DNA of 5,613 nucleotides from Nitrospiraceae bacterium (GTDB lineage: Bacteria > Nitrospirota > Nitrospiria > Nitrospirales > Nitrospiraceae): positions 1 through 5,613 of the forward strand of contig JACVSD010000110.1 in NCBI GenBank assembly GCA_014534095.1. Reading direction: 5' to 3'. A model generated the notes under the pieces. The model had not been told where the DNA came from. It saw nothing but the letters and a program-made list of their open reading frames with translations, and made no database searches. Position 1 is the stretch's first letter; the number at the start of each line of letters is the position of its first letter. Shown piece after piece: positions 1 through 5,533 of this stretch. The translations under genes were made by a program, and so were the position numbers.

Positions 1-49
1 AAGCCGGACATAGGAGATGAACGCCGCTGGGGAGCTTTTTCAGCAGCCT
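1..49 (+). repeat. Right end of an intergenic repeat copy, truncated by the window edge
   Basis: The segment from GAACG (19-23) through TGGGG to CTTTTTCAGCAGCC (35-48) aligns with the right end of the larger repeat at 5495-5523. About 24 of 30 positions are identical with one single-base gap, so two copies of one family are visible here. The inner part lies outside the window. On the minus strand the repeat end reads AGGCTGCTGAAAAAGC, and its AG is part of the exchanger's TAG stop codon. The sequence resembles a repeat I recall from Nitrospira genomes; that family assignment is inference. The homology to the second copy is directly visible. Positions 1-18 are assigned to the repeat only by continuity. 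Confidence 0.6.
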
Positions 50-1049
50 ACGGACCATAGACATATAGAGTGAAGAACCCCAAGTACAGCAAGGCGCTGC
101 CTCCAAGTAACCATGGTCGCCAATGTCCGCCCCAAAGCAATTGACCGAAACTGAGCGCGGCGGCAAGCAGCGCAAGTCCCATCGTCGTCAAGGCGGACGG
201 AGTTAAATTCCAATTGGTCCCGATCAGGCCGACCGATACCGGAAAGGTGCCTTGAAATACCATGGCTCCGGTCACATTCCCGACCGCAAGCGTATCCTTC
301 CGCTGATACAACCACAGGAAGCTGTTCGACATCTCCGGTAATTCCGTGGCCAACGGCGCGATGAGCAGCGCCAACAGCAGAGGAGAGACTGATAATTCCA
401 CCGATAACGATTTAGCGGCGGTGACGAACAAATGCGCACCCCATGCGAGACCGATCAAGCCGATCGCGCCCTGTAGGCCGATCATCCCGTAAGAAGGCAG
501 GTAGGATCTCCGATTTATGATCAGGGGATCGGTGGGTGCCGCTCCTTGCTGCTCGGATGAAAACTTCAATTTCATGTACCAGATATACAGGACAATAAGC
601 AGTGCGGCGACCACATACCGAATCTCCGGCGCTGAGACAAAGACGCAGGCGAGGGCCAACCCATACGCAACTAAGAAAAACTGAAGGTCGATGCGCACTT
701 CTTCATAGTTCAAGATGAAAGATGCTTTGCGCTTTCCCATCTTCGCATAAATCAGAAGGAGACCGGCCAAGATTGGGAGCACCAGAGTGCTCAGCATGAA
801 GGGGGCTCCTAAGATGGCCCCGAGTCCGACTTCGGTTCGCTCCTGGCCCGTGCCGAAAAAAATGGCAATCACCGGGATGGAGGTTTCCGGCAACGTCGTC
901 CCGATGGCAGCAAAAATACTCCCTACAGCCCCCTCCGGAACCTTGAGGCGTTTCCCCAGCCATTCGATCCCGTTGGTGAACAGCATGCAAGCGGTCAACG
1001 TCACGACCACTGAGATCAGAAACAAAACGGCATAGTAAAGGATGGTCAC
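48..1049 (-). CDS. Sodium/calcium exchanger (CaCA) family integral membrane protein
   Basis: This 333-residue, very hydrophobic protein has the two inverted alpha-repeats of the Ca2+/cation antiporter superfamily. Alpha-1 is around residues 43-83, with GTTLPE at 50-55. Alpha-2 is around 222-268, with ATELPE at 234-239 and GN at 257-258. Glu55 and Glu239 are the expected cation-coordinating acids. About ten membrane segments fit, with a polar loop near residues 162-184 between the halves. The usual GN of alpha-1 is replaced by GA (77-78), so the halves are asymmetric. Such proteins exchange Na+ or H+ for Ca2+ or another cation across the inner membrane; the ion used here cannot be read from sequence. 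The start is GTG, one base after the larC TAA stop, with AAAGAG just upstream, so translational coupling to larC is likely. The stop codon falls at the edge of a repeat. Confidence 0.9.
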   Translation of the reverse strand: MTILYYAVLFLISVVVTLTACMLFTNGIEWLGKRLKVPEGAVGSIFAAIGTTLPETSIPVIAIFFGTGQERTEVGLGAILGAPFMLSTLVLPILAGLLLIYAKMGKRKASFILNYEEVRIDLQFFLVAYGLALACVFVSAPEIRYVVAALLIVLYIWYMKLKFSSEQQGAAPTDPLIINRRSYLPSYGMIGLQGAIGLIGLAWGAHLFVTAAKSLSVELSVSPLLLALLIAPLATELPEMSNSFLWLYQRKDTLAVGNVTGAMVFQGTFPVSVGLIGTNWNLTPSALTTMGLALLAAALSFGQLLWGGHWRPWLLGGSALLYLGFFTLYVYGP

Positions 1050-1050
1050 T

Positions 1051-2247
1051 TTAGCTCTTTACGTTGGACTTGCGCTCGCGCAAGCGATATGCCAGCGACG
1101 CCTCTTCCATGATATCGCGGACGGGCCGGCCGCTTTGCAGTGCGATTCGCTTACAATCCGCGTATTCGGGCGCTGCTTTGATGCGGCCCTGTCCCAGTTC
1201 GGCGACTTTCATCTTCACGGTGCCGTGTGCGGTCTGAACCTCTTCGATGCGCCGAGGGAGAATACGTCTCGACACTTGCTGCATGCGGAGGCCCAACGTG
1301 CTGGTGTCCTGCAACATGACATCGGCCACCGCATGCATCTTGGCGGGAGGGGCCAGTGCCGCCAGCACAATACCCGGGCGACCTCGCTTCATCATGACGG
1401 GCGTGAGCGTAACGTCGAGCGCTCCGGCTGCAAAGAGGCGTTCCATGACGGTTTCGTAGGCGTGAGGATGTAAATCGTCCAGATTGGTTTCAATTTCAAC
1501 GATACTGTCCCATTCTGCGCCGTCTACCGAGGCCGATTCTCCCACGAACACGCGCAAGACATTCGGCCATGTACCGGTGTCGGCGCCTCCGGCGCCGTAC
1601 CCGACGGTGGACGGCCGTAGGAGCGGAAGAGGGCAGAACTCCTCGGCCAGCGTCCTGAGCAACGCCATTCCGGTCGGCGTGGTCAATTCTCGCGCCGGGC
1701 CGGCGCTGTAAACCGGGACCCCGTGTGCCATCGCAGTCACCGCCGGACCCGGTGCGGGTAATGTACCGTGCGCCGACTCGATCATGCCAGACCCTAGGTT
1801 AACCGGCGACGCGGTGATCCGATGTATCCCGAGAAGATGGCAACCGAGAAGTGATCCGATGACATCGACAAATGAATCGATGACGCCCACCTCATGAAAA
1901 CGGACTTCTGACGGACCGACCCGATGCGCGAGACCTTCCGCTTCAGCCAATCGTTCAAACACGGCGCGACTGCGCTCTTTGACCGAAGAGGGTATGCGGC
2001 TTGCGGCGATGACTCGGTGAATGCGACGGAGGGAGAACGGCGTCCGAAATCCCTGGTGAATGACGACGTCTACCTTCGTGGCATGAAGACTGCCCCGACG
2101 TACCCGCGCAGAACGAAGTCTGTAGCCCTCCACGGGCACAGTTTTCAATGCTCGGGTCAAATCCTTGAGCGGCAAACCCGCATCGACCAACGCGCCGAGG
2201 GTCATATCGCCGCTGATTCCGGAAAAACAATCGAAGTGGAGTCGAAT
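1051..2247 (-). CDS. larC: LarC, nickel insertion enzyme for the nickel-pincer nucleotide cofactor (ATT start)
   Basis: LarC is the CTP-dependent cyclometallase that inserts nickel into pyridinium-3,5-bisthiocarboxylate mononucleotide, the last step of NPN cofactor synthesis in the cytoplasm. Numbered from the ATT, visible family blocks are RLHFDCFSGISGDM (2-15), HEVGVIDSFVDVIG (118-131), GTLPAPGPAV (161-170), ELTTPTGMALL (187-197), GYGAG (216-220) and ETNLDD (253-258). The C-terminal half is the domain associated with CTP and metal binding. The first ATG (2205) would delete the conserved N-terminal block. Upstream in the same frame there is no ATG, GTG or TTG before a TAA at 2260-2262. The only sensible start is ATT at 2247, preceded by GAGGTG. 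This gives 398 residues, normal for the family, in one frame, unlike Lactobacillus plantarum, where larC1 and larC2 are joined by frameshifting. The exchanger gene follows directly. A frameshift error near a GTG at 2254 is the main alternative for the start. Confidence 0.93.
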   Translation of the reverse strand: MRLHFDCFSGISGDMTLGALVDAGLPLKDLTRALKTVPVEGYRLRSARVRRGSLHATKVDVVIHQGFRTPFSLRRIHRVIAASRIPSSVKERSRAVFERLAEAEGLAHRVGPSEVRFHEVGVIDSFVDVIGSLLGCHLLGIHRITASPVNLGSGMIESAHGTLPAPGPAVTAMAHGVPVYSAGPARELTTPTGMALLRTLAEEFCPLPLLRPSTVGYGAGGADTGTWPNVLRVFVGESASVDGAEWDSIVEIETNLDDLHPHAYETVMERLFAAGALDVTLTPVMMKRGRPGIVLAALAPPAKMHAVADVMLQDTSTLGLRMQQVSRRILPRRIEEVQTAHGTVKMKVAELGQGRIKAAPEYADCKRIALQSGRPVRDIMEEASLAYRLRERKSNVKS

Positions 2248-2251
2248 TACA

Positions 2252-2258
2252 CACCTCT
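2252..2258 (-). promoter_or_regulatory. Shine-Dalgarno that fixes the larC ATT start
   Basis: On the minus strand the sequence AGAGGTG is followed by TGTA and then ATT (2247-2245). The GAGG core lies six bases from the ATT, a normal spacing. No other possible initiator in the larC frame lies downstream of it before the conserved DCFSGISGD block, which is why it decides the start. The same motif is too close to serve the out-of-frame GTG at 2254. Confidence 0.6.
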
Positions 2259-2283
2259 TTTATCTTGGATGAAGCAAGGGGCG

Positions 2284-2313
2284 ATCTTAACGTAAGTACT
2301 CGACTCCCGGCAA
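2284..2313 (-). promoter_or_regulatory. Possible sigma70-type promoter for larC and the exchanger
   Basis: On the minus strand, TTGCCG (2313-2308) is followed after 18 bp by TAAGAT (2289-2284). Each hexamer matches 4 of 6 consensus positions. Transcription would start near 2277, giving a leader of about 30 nt that includes the larC Shine-Dalgarno. This is the best pair seen in the spacer for this strand but is weak on its own. Read-through from gpsA-larB could also supply larC transcript. Confidence 0.3.
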
Positions 2314-2354
2314 TCAGCGATACGAGAGTGAAATGTCGGTCTGAAGCTTCTAAA

Positions 2355-2383
2355 TTGACAGTCGGGCCATCCTATGGTATCCA
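2355..2383 (+). promoter_or_regulatory. Possible promoter giving a leaderless mRNA for the gene at 2390
   Basis: A perfect TTGACA (2355-2360) is followed after 17 bp by TATCCA (2378-2383), which matches only the TAT of a -10 box. The expected transcription start coincides with the GTG at 2390. No Shine-Dalgarno precedes that GTG, which fits a leaderless message. An 8-bp palindrome GAAGCTTC (2343-2350) lies just upstream of the -35 box and could be a regulator site, though it may be chance. Confidence 0.33.
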
Positions 2384-2389
2384 CAGCCT

Positions 2390-2968
2390 GTGAGTACTAC
2401 CTCACGGGCGCAAACGAACGCCATACCGGCCCAACGGTCCTTACGTGCTTTTCTGATCTCTTCCGGTTCACCAATCTTGACAGCGGCTCTTATCTTTTTC
2501 GTGTTGTTTCAGGCTGATGTCGCGGACGGAAAACGAAAGTCCGTGCCGGCGGTACAACCGGAACTTCAGATCGTGGCCGTCGGCCTGTCTCCGCAGCCGT
2601 ACACGGGAACCGGCTCGCTGACGTTCACGGTCGAAGTCGACCTTCCCGACGATCTCGGCGACGAGACCATCCTGGAAGTCTCCTCATTGATCAATTCTCC
2701 TTCGATGAGCTCAATGCGCTTCTTAGCCGTTCGTCATCCGGTTGAGTTCGAGCCCTCGGCCGCCTCCCCGACTGCGTCGTCACGCCGTCCGGCAAAGCCG
2801 CAGATGACGGTGGCATTAAGTTGGGACGGTATGGATCAGTCCAAACAGCCGGTGGCCGGCGGGCAATATCACTATGAAATCCGTGCCAAGCTGTTGGCGG
2901 TCGGTGAGAACGGACCTCGGACACACATGAGCGCCTGGCCGAAGCGTGGAACGCTGACGGTCCAATAG
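2390..2968 (+). CDS. Unrecognised exported protein with an FlgD-like Ig-type segment
   Basis: I do not recognise this 192-residue protein. A basic N-terminus is followed by a hydrophobic stretch (about 28-41, ILTAALIFFVLF) and then ADVADG, consistent with a signal peptide or membrane anchor. The rest would be in the periplasm or on the surface. Residues 58-86 look like a beta strand-rich start. Residues 141-170, with LSWDGMDQSKQPVAGGQYHY, resemble the strand-turn-strand of FlgD-type Ig-like domains, which typically read WDG then an A-G-Y pattern. Between them is a Ser/Pro/Ala-rich stretch (122-138). The start is GTG; the frame is open back to a TAA at 2351-2353 with no ATG, GTG or TTG in between, and there is no clear Shine-Dalgarno. 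The gene converges on larB with a 14-bp gap and lies antisense to the direction of the flanking lar genes. Being a real gene is fairly sure; its function is unknown. Confidence 0.75.
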   Translation: MSTTSRAQTNAIPAQRSLRAFLISSGSPILTAALIFFVLFQADVADGKRKSVPAVQPELQIVAVGLSPQPYTGTGSLTFTVEVDLPDDLGDETILEVSSLINSPSMSSMRFLAVRHPVEFEPSAASPTASSRRPAKPQMTVALSWDGMDQSKQPVAGGQYHYEIRAKLLAVGENGPRTHMSAWPKRGTLTVQ

Positions 2969-2982
2969 GCCGGCTGCAAACG

Positions 2983-3744
2983 TTACCTGTTGGGCTCTTC
3001 GCCGAGACGATTGATGCGGTGAGCCAAGCACCCTGCACCGAAGCCGTTATCGATATTCAGAACTCCCACACCGGCAGCACAAGAATTCAGCATCGTCAAC
3101 AAAGCCGCCACTCCGCCGAAACTTGCGCCGTACCCACGACTGGTCGGTACAGCGATGACCGGACGATCCACCAAGCCGCCGACCACGCTGGGCAGCACGC
3201 CGTCCATTCCCGCCACAACCACGAGTGCACGTGCCCGCCGTAATCTATCGTGGCGGCTCAAGATGCGATGAAGGCCTGCCACACCGACGTCGTACAGCGT
3301 CTCCACACGGCTCCCCATCGTTTCAGCGGTTACTCTGGCTTCTTCAGCGACGGGAATATCCGCCGTACCGGCGGTAATCACCAGAACGTTTCCTATGGGG
3401 CGAGGAGCGTGCTTTTGAACGACGACCACCCGCGCCGGCTCATGAAAGACCGCGTGTCGATCCAGGCGCGCCAGCGCGCGTCCCACCTTCGGTTCGGCAC
3501 GGGTAGCCAACAAGGGCCCGCCTTTCTTGAGCAGCCCGCGCGCGATGGCAAGAATCTGCGCCTCCGTTTTGCCTTCGCAGAGGATGACTTCGGGAAATCC
3601 TTGACGAAGCGATCGGTGGTGGTCCACAGACGCGAACCCCAGATCCTCATAGGGGAGGGTACGCAATCGGTCCAGGACCGCCGGCACGGAGGTCTTCCCG
3701 TGTTCCAGATCGATCAGTAGTTTTCTCAGACGTTGTTGATCCAT
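2983..3744 (-). CDS. larB: LarB, pyridinium-3,5-biscarboxylate mononucleotide synthase
   Basis: LarB starts NPN cofactor synthesis. It carboxylates the pyridinium ring of nicotinic acid adenine dinucleotide and releases AMP to give the biscarboxylate mononucleotide. The C-terminal half is related to PurE (AIR carboxylase). Numbered from the ATG at 3744, visible blocks are DLGFA (34-38) with HHR (42-44), TAGTADIPVAEEA (124-136), AGMDGVLPSVVGG (178-190), VPTSRGYGASFGG (199-211) and MLNSCAAGVGVLNIDNGFGAG (about 218-238). Cys222 in the NSCA block matches the catalytic cysteine that forms the covalent pyridinium adduct. The 253-residue length and the start MDQQRLRKLL suit the family. The frame is open further upstream to 3855, but that part overlaps gpsA and lacks LarB character. 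The gene follows gpsA by 13 bp. Its own ATG has no good Shine-Dalgarno, so coupling to upstream translation is likely. Confidence 0.95.
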   Translation of the reverse strand: MDQQRLRKLLIDLEHGKTSVPAVLDRLRTLPYEDLGFASVDHHRSLRQGFPEVILCEGKTEAQILAIARGLLKKGGPLLATRAEPKVGRALARLDRHAVFHEPARVVVVQKHAPRPIGNVLVITAGTADIPVAEEARVTAETMGSRVETLYDVGVAGLHRILSRHDRLRRARALVVVAGMDGVLPSVVGGLVDRPVIAVPTSRGYGASFGGVAALLTMLNSCAAGVGVLNIDNGFGAGCLAHRINRLGEEPNR

Positions 3745-3764
3745 GATAGATAGGCCGTCAGCAT
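3726..3764 (-). other. Possible 12-codon coupling ORF spanning the gpsA-larB junction
   Basis: On the minus strand AAGAGGAGG (3777-3769), the best Shine-Dalgarno-like sequence in this junction, sits four bases before an ATG at 3764. That ATG opens a 12-codon frame ending at TGA 3728-3726. It overlaps the gpsA stop (3760-3758) and runs past the larB ATG (3744). Ribosomes ending there could re-initiate at larB, which lacks its own Shine-Dalgarno. The purine run also simply encodes the KEEAE tail of GpsA, so this may be coincidence. Confidence 0.22.
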
Positions 3765-4777
3765 TCTGCCTCCTCTTTGGCGGCCCGTTCCATAAGTTCA
3801 GCGGCGGCTTGGCGAGGCGGCTTGCCGTCGAACAGTACCGAGCACACCTGATCAACGATCGGCATGTCGATGTGATACTTCGTTGCCAAGCCGGCCGCGG
3901 CTCGAGACGTTCGCACCCCTTCCGCTACGGCGTGCGTTTCCTCCAAAATATCCGCTAATCGTTCCCCTCGGCCGAGACGGGCCCCGACGGTGTAATTGCG
4001 GCTGAGCGCTCCCGTACAGGTGAGCACGAGATCACCGATGCCGGATAACCCATAAAAGGTCCGTGTCTCGGCCCCCATGGCGTTTCCTAGTCGAATCATT
4101 TCAGCCAGCCCACGCGTGATCAATGCCGCCCTTGTGTTGTGCCCGAGTCCGAGACCGTCCACGACGCCCGCCGCCACGGCCATCACATTCTTTAACGCGC
4201 CGCCCAACTCGACGCCGAGGACATCGGATCCGGCGTACACTCGCAGCGCCGGCGTCATGAGGAAGCTTTGGAGGCGTCGAACGAGATCGGCGTTTTCTCC
4301 GGCCAGAACGACGGCTGTGGGCCGACCCTGACAAACTTCAAGCGCGAAACTAGGGCCCGACAGATACGCAAGTGTGCGATGGACAGTAGGCCCAAGGATC
4401 TCATGCATGACTTGGGACATCAGTTTCAACGTCGTCTCTTCAATCCCTTTGGTGGCGCTGACGAACGGAATGGGATCGTTGAGTAGAGGAGCAAGCTTGG
4501 CGAGGACCGACCGCGCCGCGTGCGACGGCACGGCAAAAATGATCACATCAACGTGCCGAACCGCTTCGGCCAGTGAGTTGGTCGCCGATAGTGATGAAGG
4601 AAGGGAAATCCCCGGCAAAAAACGGCCGTTCTCGCGGCGGTAATTGATATCGTCGACGACTTCCGATTCATGGGCCCACAATCGTACCGGCAACCCTTTG
4701 ATTGTGAGGTGCCGTGCCAAGGCAGTTCCCCACGCGCCGGCACCAATTACCGCCGCGCGTAAATTTGTTTGTATCAT
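3758..4777 (-). CDS. gpsA: Glycerol-3-phosphate dehydrogenase [NAD(P)+]
   Basis: GpsA reduces dihydroxyacetone phosphate to sn-glycerol 3-phosphate in the cytoplasm, the entry point of phospholipid synthesis. The 339-residue protein is full length. The N-terminal Rossmann fold has GAGAWG at 12-17. SATKGIE (107-113) and LSGPSFALEV (139-148) are family signatures. Lys196 in GALKN is the catalytic lysine. GLSGIGDLVLTCT (243-255), followed by SRN (259-261), forms part of the C-terminal helical substrate and cofactor site. The ATG start lies ten residues before the nucleotide-binding glycines, as usual; only a weak Shine-Dalgarno (GAG) is visible. It is the first gene of a minus-strand unit with larB 13 bp downstream, and it is divergent from the zinc-ribbon gene. 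No sequence evidence ties it to nickel cofactor synthesis. Confidence 0.97.
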   Translation of the reverse strand: MIQTNLRAAVIGAGAWGTALARHLTIKGLPVRLWAHESEVVDDINYRRENGRFLPGISLPSSLSATNSLAEAVRHVDVIIFAVPSHAARSVLAKLAPLLNDPIPFVSATKGIEETTLKLMSQVMHEILGPTVHRTLAYLSGPSFALEVCQGRPTAVVLAGENADLVRRLQSFLMTPALRVYAGSDVLGVELGGALKNVMAVAAGVVDGLGLGHNTRAALITRGLAEMIRLGNAMGAETRTFYGLSGIGDLVLTCTGALSRNYTVGARLGRGERLADILEETHAVAEGVRTSRAAAGLATKYHIDMPIVDQVCSVLFDGKPPRQAAAELMERAAKEEAEC

Positions 4778-4797
4778 GAGGGTCTCGGCCGTATAAA
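4769..4797 (+). promoter_or_regulatory. Possible promoter for the zinc-ribbon protein gene
   Basis: TTGTAT (4769-4774) and TATAAA (4792-4797) are separated by 17 bp. The -10 matches 5 of 6 consensus positions and the -35 only the TTG. The -35 box overlaps the start codon of gpsA on the other strand. The transcript would start near 4804 and carry a leader of about 90 nt. Confidence 0.4.
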
Positions 4798-4809
4798 ATG
4801 CGCCGGCTC

Positions 4810-4838
4810 ATCCTATCGTTGTACGAGGCCGGAATCAA
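4810..4838 (-). promoter_or_regulatory. Possible promoter for gpsA-larB
   Basis: On the minus strand TTGATT (4838-4833) is followed after 17 bp by TAGGAT (4815-4810). Each hexamer matches 4 of 6 consensus positions with ideal spacing. Transcription would begin near 4803, about 25 nt before the gpsA ATG. It faces the plus-strand promoter at 4769-4797. Confidence 0.4.
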
Positions 4839-4895
4839 ACTCGCAGGTTGGAAGCGTGCTTCATTTCCTGTACGTTTGGTAGTGAAAAGGACACT

Positions 4896-5282
4896 ATGCC
4901 GATCTGTCGCCGTTGCGGAAACGACCTGTCCGATGAGAGCCGATTTTGCACGCGATGCGGAATGCCGGTCGAGGCTGCGCCTCGATCGGCATCAATAAAG
5001 AAAGCCGGCCAGGCAGAGGATGGTCATGCGTCCGAAGATATGAACATGACGGTGCTCTCCGTCATGGTGGCGGCCCTGATCCTCGCTGTTGTCTTCCCGC
5101 CGTGGGAGACGCCGCCCGGGCGGCCGCCTGAATTTCTGGGCTTTCACTTTATTTTAAATCCACCGCAGGTCGGTGCGAATGAAGGATCGGGAATCATCAG
5201 CCGGCTTTTAATCACGATCGAGTTGGTGACGATCGCCGTGGCGGGACTGTACTTCTCGTGGCTCTTCCGAAAAAAGAAGTAG
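4896..5282 (+). CDS. Small zinc-ribbon membrane protein of unknown function
   Basis: The 128-residue protein begins with a short zinc ribbon. Cys4-x2-Cys7 and Cys18-x2-Cys21 (CRRC and CTRC) should bind one zinc. A polar linker (about 25-50) follows, then a first membrane helix (52-68), a loop with FPPWETPPGRPPEF and NPP (67-90), a second helix (about 100-122) and a basic RKKK end. The ribbon and the basic tail would both be cytoplasmic, with the proline-rich loop outside. Similar zinc-ribbon plus PPW membrane proteins are common hypothetical proteins, but I know no established role. The ATG at 4896 is chosen because AAGGA lies five bases upstream and the ribbon starts directly. A TTG at 4848 in frame would add 16 residues without family character. 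The gene is followed by the repeat at 5293 and is divergent from gpsA. Confidence 0.85.
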   Translation: MPICRRCGNDLSDESRFCTRCGMPVEAAPRSASIKKAGQAEDGHASEDMNMTVLSVMVAALILAVVFPPWETPPGRPPEFLGFHFILNPPQVGANEGSGIISRLLITIELVTIAVAGLYFSWLFRKKK

Positions 5283-5292
5283 CGCTTTAACG

Positions 5293-5529
5293 CTTCAGGC
5301 TGCTCAAAAAAGGTCATCCAACAAGGCCGCAGGCGCCGTCAACATCGCAGGCGTACTTTTTCACCCGCCCACCCCAAGCGCGCCGAGACGCGCTCCTTCC
5401 GAGGGCGTACGTTGAGGGCGCACGGCGCGATGAATAAAGAGCGCCACGTTTGTGCGCGCCGCCGAGACGGTGAGGCGGCCGGGTACCTTAATTTGAACGA
5501 AGTTGGGGCCTTTTTCAGCATCCCTGAAG
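5293..5529 (+). repeat. Intergenic repeat with imperfect terminal inverted ends and internal hairpins
   Basis: The ends are imperfect inverted copies. The left end begins CTTCAGGCTGCTCAAAA (from 5293), and the complement of the right end (from 5529 back to 5509) begins CTTCAGGGATGCTGAAAA; both finish in GG. Inside are a perfect 6-bp hairpin at 5377-5394 (AGCGCG, loop CCGAGA, CGCGCT) and another at 5458-5479 (GCCGCC, 10-base loop, GGCGGC). Short direct repeats are CGCAGGCG (5328-5335, 5346-5353), GAGGGCG (5401-5407, 5414-5420) and CGCCGAGACG (5381-5390, 5460-5469). The right end matches the partial copy at the window start. No transposase or convincing gene lies inside, so it is MITE-like or a palindromic intergenic repeat. 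It occupies almost all of the 255-bp gap, and I see no other gene there. The motifs resemble a repeat I recall from Nitrospira. Confidence 0.65.
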
Positions 5530-5533
5530 GAGG
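5527..5533 (+). promoter_or_regulatory. Ribosome-binding site built partly from the repeat end
   Basis: AAGGAGG lies four bases before the ATG at 5538. Its first three bases belong to the terminal inverted end of the repeat (CTGAAG). No clear promoter was seen between the repeat and the gene, so transcription may start within the repeat or come from upstream. Confidence 0.65.

Noticed and set aside
1042..1473. 143-residue plus-strand frame opposite larC
   Set aside because: It is a shadow of larC: the conserved LarC blocks are on the minus strand, and the plus frame is His, Arg and Gly rich with no recognisable domain.
1955..2254. 99-residue minus-strand frame starting at GTG 2254
   Set aside because: It overlaps larC in a shifted frame and shows no protein character. 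It matters only as a sign that an indel error near 2230-2250 could explain the missing standard larC start.
2966..2985. Palindrome GCCGGC between the convergent genes as a terminator
   Set aside because: There is no loop and no T-run on either strand, so it does not qualify as an intrinsic terminator.
3745..3855. Upstream extension of larB to the ATG at 3855
   Set aside because: The added 37 residues lie almost entirely inside gpsA in another frame and do not look like LarB, whereas MDQQRLRKLL at 3744 matches a normal LarB start.
4798..4998. 66-residue plus-strand frame overlapping the zinc-ribbon gene
   Set aside because: It is out of frame with the clear CxxC zinc ribbon, starts inside the predicted promoter region and lacks a Shine-Dalgarno.
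5283..5293. Short stem AGCG/CGCT after the zinc-ribbon stop codon as a terminator
   Set aside because: The stem has only four base pairs, and the downstream run is A, not T, on the transcribed sense.
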